10,159 bases of DNA from positions 3,346 through 13,504 of the forward strand of contig DEEV01000134.1 in NCBI GenBank assembly GCA_002350445.1, written 5' to 3'. Made by a program: the position numbers and the translations under genes. Positions 5,919 through 10,159 of the stretch are shown here, piece by piece. The stretch comes from Treponema sp. UBA2869 (lineage in GTDB: Bacteria; Spirochaetota; Spirochaetia; Treponematales; Treponemataceae). Every line of letters begins with the position of its first letter. Positions within the stretch are counted from its first letter, which is position 1. The notes beneath the pieces were generated by a model that saw only the letters and a program-made list of their open reading frames with translations, did not search any database and was not told the origin of the DNA.

Positions 5919-7631
5919 ATGACAAAACAGCTTTCACAAATTCTGCCGGCTTTTGAACATATAATTATGGCGGCAGATGGAAATCAGATTTTTGACCTTT
6001 CCGAAATAAATAATATTCCTGTTTCAAGTCTTGTTTTTGACTCGCGCGAAGTAAAAAAAGATTCACTTTTTTTTGCGCTTCCCGGCACACATACAGACGG
6101 AAACCGCTTTATTTCGCAGGCAATTTTGAACGGAGCAAATGCTGTAATTTTTCAGGGAGAACTTTCCCCTCAGCAAAAAGAAGAAGTTGCAAAGGCAATT
6201 GTTTCACGCTCTCTTGAAAACGCTGTTTCAAATGATTTACAGAAATTTTCACCGGTTCTTATAAATGTAAAAGATGCACGCTTTTCAATGGCTCCTGTTT
6301 CTTCCTGTTTTTATGACAATCCGTCTGAACGGCTTATTGTAATAGGAGTAACCGGAACAGAAGGAAAATCATCTACGGTAAGTTTTATCTGGCAGCTTCT
6401 TCGTGCATGCGGGCAAAAAGCAGGTTTTATTTCTACAGTAGAATATTCATTTGGAGACGAAGCGGTACCAAATCCGCAGCATCAGACAACTCCTGAAGCA
6501 CCAATAATCCAGCATCACCTTAATGAAATGCTCGAAAACGGCTGTCGCTTTGCAGTTGTAGAAACATCATCGCACGGGCTTTCAAAAAAACTGAACAGAT
6601 GCGGTAACATAAATTTTGACTGCGGTATTTTCATGAACGTCACTCTGGAGCATCTTGAATTTCATCATGATTTTGAAACCTATAGAAGCGATAAAGCAAA
6701 CCTGTTTAGAAGCCTTGATAAGTCAAATCATACAAAAATTCTTGCAGGCGAAAAACAAACAATTCCTGTATTTGGAATTGTAAATCTGGAAGATCCTTCT
6801 GCAGAATATTTTACAGGAGCCGCAAAAGCTCCTGTTGCAGGCTTTACAACCTATGGAAAAGCCGGAAAAAATGCAGCTGCAGGAAATGAAGCACAGAATC
6901 TCCCCAAAATTCCAGAGAATATTGCAGAATGGTACAAAGCAGAAGAAATTAAATCAGATTCTATTTCGCTGAGTTTTAATTTTGATTCAGATAAAAATAA
7001 CTGCAAATGCACGGTAAATTCTAACCTGCCGGGAAGCTTTAATACATACAATCTTATGGCAGCAATAATTGTTTGCCAGAAATTTACAGGAAAATCATTT
7101 TCGGAACTTGCAGCACTTGTTTCTCAGTTAAAACCTATAAAAGGCCGCATGACTGAAATTACAGAAGGTCAGAATTTTGAAGTAATAGTAGACTACGCGC
7201 ACACACCGTCAAGTTTTGAAACAATTTTTCCGCCAATCCGAAAACGCTGCAAGGGTAAAATGATTGCACTTTTTGGAAGCGGAGGAGAAAGGGATCTTAC
7301 AAAAAGACCTTTACAGGGAAAAATCGCTGCAGAATACTGCGACATAATTATTCTTACGGATGAAGATCCAAGAGGCGAAGACTCTGTAGAACTCTTAAAA
7401 ATGATTGCAGAGGGAGCTTTAAAAGCTGGTATGAAAACCGATGAAAATCTGTTTATTACGCCAGACCGACCGAAAGCAATCAGACAGGCATTTAAAATTG
7501 CAGGACCAGATGACATTGTTCTGCTGCTTGGAAAATCACATGAAAACAGCATTATCTATAAGGATTATGTTATGCCTTATGATGAAATATCAGAAGCAAA
7601 AAAAGCTTTGTCAGAATTAAAATGCAGCTGA
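5919..7631 (+). CDS. murE: UDP-MurNAc-tripeptide synthetase MurE
   Basis: A 570-aa cytoplasmic Mur ligase that adds the third amino acid to UDP-MurNAc-L-Ala-D-Glu using ATP. Landmarks are the N-terminal MurE domain with SSLVFDSREVKKDSLFFALPG (36-56), ATP loop GVTGTEGKSST (143-153), TTPEAP (190-195), ETSSHGL (215-221), carbamylated-lysine motif YRSDKANLF with K259, GSFNTYNLMAA (372-382), GRM (409-411), VDYAHTPSSFE (424-434), FGSGGERDLTKRP (452-464) and GKSHE (538-542). The amino-acid-specificity site reads DEDPRGED (481-488), unlike the DNPR of meso-DAP enzymes. The protein is longer than the usual 490-500 aa, mainly from extra residues at about 85-112 and an Ala-rich insert at about 298-345. 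The start is leaderless-like. It is followed by ddl 13 bases later, a two-gene unit for pentapeptide assembly. Confidence 0.93.
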   Translation: MTKQLSQILPAFEHIIMAADGNQIFDLSEINNIPVSSLVFDSREVKKDSLFFALPGTHTDGNRFISQAILNGANAVIFQGELSPQQKEEVAKAIVSRSLENAVSNDLQKFSPVLINVKDARFSMAPVSSCFYDNPSERLIVIGVTGTEGKSSTVSFIWQLLRACGQKAGFISTVEYSFGDEAVPNPQHQTTPEAPIIQHHLNEMLENGCRFAVVETSSHGLSKKLNRCGNINFDCGIFMNVTLEHLEFHHDFETYRSDKANLFRSLDKSNHTKILAGEKQTIPVFGIVNLEDPSAEYFTGAAKAPVAGFTTYGKAGKNAAAGNEAQNLPKIPENIAEWYKAEEIKSDSISLSFNFDSDKNNCKCTVNSNLPGSFNTYNLMAAIIVCQKFTGKSFSELAALVSQLKPIKGRMTEITEGQNFEVIVDYAHTPSSFETIFPPIRKRCKGKMIALFGSGGERDLTKRPLQGKIAAEYCDIIILTDEDPRGEDSVELLKMIAEGALKAGMKTDENLFITPDRPKAIRQAFKIAGPDDIVLLLGKSHENSIIYKDYVMPYDEISEAKKALSELKCS

Positions 7632-7635
7632 AAAT

Positions 7636-7641
7636 GGGGGA
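7636..7641 (+). promoter_or_regulatory. Ribosome binding site of ddl
   Basis: GGGGGA lies between the murE stop and the ddl ATG and ends 3 bases before the ATG. The G-rich core resembles the hisF site and supports translation of ddl as the second gene of an operon. Confidence 0.65.
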
Positions 7642-7644
7642 AAT

Positions 7645-8772
7645 ATGAACATTGCATTAATTTACGGCGGAAGAAGCGGCGAACATGAAATAAGCCTTAT
7701 TTCCGCATCATCAATTGCACGGGGATTTTCAGAAAAAGATTCTGTAACACTTATTGCAATTGACAAAGATGGTACCTGGTATCTTCAGGACTCAAGTGAA
7801 TATAAACGAATCCGCGGTTCGAAAGATGCCGTATTTAAGATTTCAAAAGATAAATCAAAAATTGTAAGCATAATTCCAGGTGCGAAAAAAAATGCACTTT
7901 CAGTACAGGGAAAAGCTTTGGAAACAGACATTATTTTCCCGGCTTTACACGGAACTTACGGCGAAGACGGTACCATTCAGGGACTTTTTGAAATGGCAGA
8001 CATTCCTTACGTAGGCGCAACACATATTTCAAGTGCAGTTACAATGGATAAGGAAAAAACAAAGATGATTCTTCAAAGTGTAGGCATTCCAGTTGTTCCT
8101 TACGTCTGCATGAAGCGTACTGTTATGCTGAACTCAGGAATTTACGATACATTTCTGGACGAAACAGAAAAAGAACTTGGATATCCGCTTTTTGTAAAAC
8201 CTTGCTGTGCAGGAAGCTCAAACGGAGCCGCAAAAGCAACAAACCGCAAGGAACTTTCTTTTGCATTGATGGAAGCCTTTATGTGGGATGATAAGGTTCT
8301 TATTGAAAAAGCCATAAATGCAAGAGAAATTGAATGCAGCGTAACAGGAAACTCTGTTACAACACCTCAAGACAGCGAAACTGAACAGGTTACAGCATAT
8401 ATTCCGGGCGAAATTGTACCAAGTCATACTTTTTATGATTTTGATGCAAAATACAACGACCCAAAAGGCGCAAACCTTCTGATTCCAGCAGACATTTCTG
8501 AAAATGACATAGAAAAAATCAGAAAACTTGCTTGTGCAGCATATAAAACACTTGATCTTACAGGTCTTTCCCGCGTTGATTTCTTTATAGACAGAGACAC
8601 AAAAGCCGTTTACCTGAATGAAATAAACTCAATGCCGGGCTTCACATCAATAAGCATGTTCCCGAAAATGTGCGAAGCTGCAGGTCTTGACTTTTCTGCA
8701 CTTGTAAAACTTCTTCTGGACGAAGCTTTTGCAAGATACAATGCAAAAGCAGGATTAAACACTACAAGATAA
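7645..8772 (+). CDS. ddl: D-alanine--D-alanine ligase
   Basis: A 375-aa ATP-grasp enzyme that joins two D-Ala for peptidoglycan. Conserved parts are IALIYGGRSGEHEISLISA with E15, FPALHGTYGEDGTIQGLFEM (98-117), PYVGATHISSAVTMDKEKTK (121-140), FVKPCCAGSSNGAAKA (183-198) with the active serine at 191-192, LIEKAINAREIECSV (219-233), the lid TFYDFDAKYND (262-272), RVDFF with D312 and LNEINSMPGFTS with E326 and N328 as metal ligands. The lid Tyr at Y270 matches the Tyr of D-Ala-D-Ala enzymes rather than the His of VanA-type D-Ala-D-Lac ligases, so normal vancomycin-sensitive termini are expected. The length is near DdlA rather than DdlB. It is co-transcribed with murE. No terminator with a T-tract is seen after the stop. 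Confidence 0.95.
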   Translation: MNIALIYGGRSGEHEISLISASSIARGFSEKDSVTLIAIDKDGTWYLQDSSEYKRIRGSKDAVFKISKDKSKIVSIIPGAKKNALSVQGKALETDIIFPALHGTYGEDGTIQGLFEMADIPYVGATHISSAVTMDKEKTKMILQSVGIPVVPYVCMKRTVMLNSGIYDTFLDETEKELGYPLFVKPCCAGSSNGAAKATNRKELSFALMEAFMWDDKVLIEKAINAREIECSVTGNSVTTPQDSETEQVTAYIPGEIVPSHTFYDFDAKYNDPKGANLLIPADISENDIEKIRKLACAAYKTLDLTGLSRVDFFIDRDTKAVYLNEINSMPGFTSISMFPKMCEAAGLDFSALVKLLLDEAFARYNAKAGLNTTR

Positions 8773-8785
8773 AGCATTGTAAAAA

Positions 8786-8877
8786 CAGCTCAGGTCTACG
8801 CAGAACTTATTCTAAACGTGAATTTTCAACAGGAAATCACAAACAGGAAATCTCAAATTGACTTAGACCTGAGTCTG
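8786..8877. repeat. Long-range inverted repeat between ddl and the SurA/PpiD-like gene
   Basis: CTCAGGTCTA (8789-8798) is the exact reverse complement of TAGACCTGAG (8864-8873), 65 bases apart. Flanking CAG (8786-8788) and CTG (8875-8877) extend the pairing to 13 bp with one bulged T. The right arm fills the spacer of the promoter at 8858-8886 and itself contains the 12-bp dyad AGAC-CTGA-GTCT (8865-8876). Possible readings are paired operator sites for a looping repressor, a leader fold for read-through from ddl, or the ends of a very small mobile relic. No T-tract follows, so it is not a simple terminator. Confidence 0.6.
8828..8855. repeat. Tandem 14-bp direct repeat upstream of a promoter
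   Basis: AACAGGAAATCACA (8828-8841) is followed immediately by AACAGGAAATCTCA (8842-8855), 13 of 14 bases identical. It ends 2 bases before the -35 box at 8858, the position where activator half-sites or a response-regulator binding site would be expected. It could also be a simple slippage duplication. Confidence 0.6.
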
Positions 8878-8886
8878 TGTTAAAAT
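8858..8886 (+). promoter_or_regulatory. Promoter of the SurA/PpiD-like gene
   Basis: -35 TTGACT (8858-8863), a 17-bp spacer and -10 TAAAAT (8881-8886) preceded by TGT, giving an extended -10. This is the strongest promoter in the window. It predicts a leader of about 38 nt that includes the ribosome binding site. Its spacer is the right arm of the inverted repeat. Confidence 0.72.
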
Positions 8887-8915
8887 TGTGCATTAAAAAT
8901 TAAAATATTTTAAAA

Positions 8916-8921
8916 TAAGGA
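8916..8921 (+). promoter_or_regulatory. Ribosome binding site of the SurA/PpiD-like gene
   Basis: TAAGGA lies 9 bases before the ATG at 8931, within the predicted leader. It fixes the start of a coding region that has no stop in this window. Confidence 0.6.
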
Positions 8922-8930
8922 TTCATTAAA

Positions 8931-10159
8931 ATGAAAAAGAACAGTATTTACAAAATCGGATCATTAATCATCCTTTTGATTTGTGCATTCGTATTTGTAA
9001 TTCTCCCGGTATTTACAGGAAGCGAAGGACGTTCAGCAGAAAAGAATCGTCTTTCTTTTGGAAAATATAATGGAAAGGAAATCCGCTACGAAAAAGGCTC
9101 AGATTTTGCTTATTATGTTTCTGAATATGCACAGCGCATTCAAAGCAGAGGTCAGCAGATTGATGAAAACATGCACTACTACATCTTTAATGCGGCATTT
9201 AAAACTGCAGTAATTAAGCAGGCTTGTATGGATGAAGTTGATGCAAGCGGATACAAAACTCCAAAATCAGCAGTTAATCGCCAGCTTCTTAACAACAGCG
9301 CATATATGGACGAATCTGGAAAGTTTTCTTCAAAAATTTATAAGGCAACACCAGATTCAGACAAGCTTTCAATTCAGGAAAGAGTAGAAACTAATCTTCG
9401 TGCATCACGCCTTCAGAACGATATTTTTGGTTCTGATCTGGAAATTGTAGGACAGGAAGAACTTTACGGTGTAAAAGAGTCAGATGCAGAACTTGACTTT
9501 TTAGATTCGTTCGGAAACAAAAAACGCGGATTTAATATGGTTGTATTCCACTTGAGCGACTATCCTGCCGAAGAAAAAATAAACTTTGCAAAGGCAAATG
9601 AATCAAAGTTTGTCAGCCATGATTTCAGTGTAATTACATTAAAAGACAAAGCAAAGGCAAATACAGTTGTAAAAAAACTTGCTGCTGCTTCGATCACTTT
9701 TGATGACGCTGTTTCAGAATATTCAACAAAAGATTTCAGCAATACAGAAGGTAAACTTGTAAGTTCTCTTCAGTATCAGATTGAAAATCTTCTTGCAAAC
9801 AAAGATGATTTTGCAAAAATCGAAAATCTGGACGTTAATTCATATTCAGAAGTTATTGAAACAACAGAAGGTTTTTCAATTTTCAGAAAAAATGCAGAAT
9901 CTGTAAAACCTGATTACAACAATCCGGACACAATTAATGCAATCAGTTCTTACTTAAATTCATTTGAACGTTCAAAAATTGAAGACTACTACACTTCTAT
10001 TGCAAAAGATTTTACTGCGGCTGCAACAGCTACAAGTTTTGATTCTGCATGCAGCAAATTTAATACAACAAAAATTCAGATAAAGCCATTCCCAATCAAC
10101 TATGAAAGTGTTTCTGTTGCAACATCGGTTGATACAACACTTGACGGTCTTTCTAATGC
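8931..10159 (+). CDS. Membrane-anchored SurA/PpiD-like periplasmic folding factor, 5' part
   Basis: The frame is open for 409 codons to the window end, so the gene is partial at its 3' end. After MKKNSIYK comes one hydrophobic segment (about residues 9-29), a signal anchor that would leave the rest in the periplasm, as in PpiD. Residues about 43-170 resemble the helical SurA N-terminal chaperone domain (YYVSEYAQRIQSRGQQ, an AVNRQLL helix). Residues about 231-320 look like a degenerate parvulin (PpiC) domain: SVITLKDKAKANTVVKKL, ITFDDAVSEYST, EGKLVSSLQ and a closing EGFSIFRKN. The His of the usual HIL and GxHI motifs is not seen, so isomerase activity is doubtful and a chaperone role for outer-membrane or exported proteins is more likely. 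It is expressed from its own promoter with a Shine-Dalgarno. The family call is moderate; a divergent SurA_N_3-type lipoprotein-free chaperone is the main alternative. Confidence 0.7.
   Translation, partial: MKKNSIYKIGSLIILLICAFVFVILPVFTGSEGRSAEKNRLSFGKYNGKEIRYEKGSDFAYYVSEYAQRIQSRGQQIDENMHYYIFNAAFKTAVIKQACMDEVDASGYKTPKSAVNRQLLNNSAYMDESGKFSSKIYKATPDSDKLSIQERVETNLRASRLQNDIFGSDLEIVGQEELYGVKESDAELDFLDSFGNKKRGFNMVVFHLSDYPAEEKINFAKANESKFVSHDFSVITLKDKAKANTVVKKLAAASITFDDAVSEYSTKDFSNTEGKLVSSLQYQIENLLANKDDFAKIENLDVNSYSEVIETTEGFSIFRKNAESVKPDYNNPDTINAISSYLNSFERSKIEDYYTSIAKDFTAAATATSFDSACSKFNTTKIQIKPFPINYESVSVATSVDTTLDGLSN

Noticed and set aside
7193..7552. Minus-strand reading frame of 119 codons inside murE
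   Set aside because: It is a shadow of the conserved MurE C-terminal domain, with no RBS and no recognisable domain.
8218..8427. Minus-strand reading frame of 69 codons inside ddl
   Set aside because: Cys/Phe-rich shadow of the ATP-grasp coding sequence, with no start signals.

Overview
The window looks like ordinary chromosome from a low-GC, double-membrane bacterium, most probably a spirochaete of the Treponema group. This is an inference from protein style and not a search result. The supporting signs are an OmpA-type protein whose peptidoglycan-binding Asp is replaced, a MurE ligase with an unusual amino-acid-specificity motif, a membrane-anchored Holliday-resolvase-like nuclease and a periplasmic SurA/PpiD-type protein. 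I see no phage, IS element, CRISPR array, rRNA or convincing tRNA, and no gene-free stretch above 175 bases.

Layout, left to right: (1) 2-124, the last 40 codons of an EAL-domain protein. (2) A divergent pair, a small membrane-anchored PD-(D/E)XK nuclease homologue (minus, 183-569) and an exported OmpA-family protein (plus, 649-1863), with their -10 boxes only 3 bp apart. (3) A minus-strand block from 1876 to 5744. In transcription order it holds queD (6-carboxytetrahydropterin synthase), hisH and hisF (imidazole glycerol phosphate synthase), a 74-aa single-membrane-segment protein with a Pro/Ala/Lys/Glu tail, and a short RecQ helicase. The ompA terminator lies inside the 3' end of recQ. (4) A plus-strand cell-wall pair, murE then ddl (5919-8772), which supplies the UDP-MurNAc-tripeptide and the D-Ala-D-Ala used for the pentapeptide. 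(5) A 158-base intergenic region with a long-range inverted repeat, a 14-bp tandem repeat and a strong promoter. (6) The start of a membrane-anchored SurA/PpiD-like periplasmic folding factor (8931 to the window end).

The most notable signal is regulatory. At five starts (nuclease, recQ, hisH, queD, murE) there is no Shine-Dalgarno sequence, but a sigma70-type -10 box ends 6 to 8 bases before the ATG, so the predicted mRNA 5' end falls on or within two bases of the start codon. The other main starts (ompA, hisF, ddl, the SurA/PpiD-like gene) have purine-rich ribosome binding sites. This suggests leaderless transcripts for promoter-proximal genes alongside normal leadered translation.

A second theme links two genes. 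The OmpA domain has lost the Asp that normally contacts meso-diaminopimelate, and MurE carries DEDPR where DAP-type enzymes have DNPR. Both fit a wall with a different third residue, such as the L-ornithine known in treponemes. I found no clearly new multi-gene system; the leaderless pattern and the 8786-8877 repeat region are the best leads.
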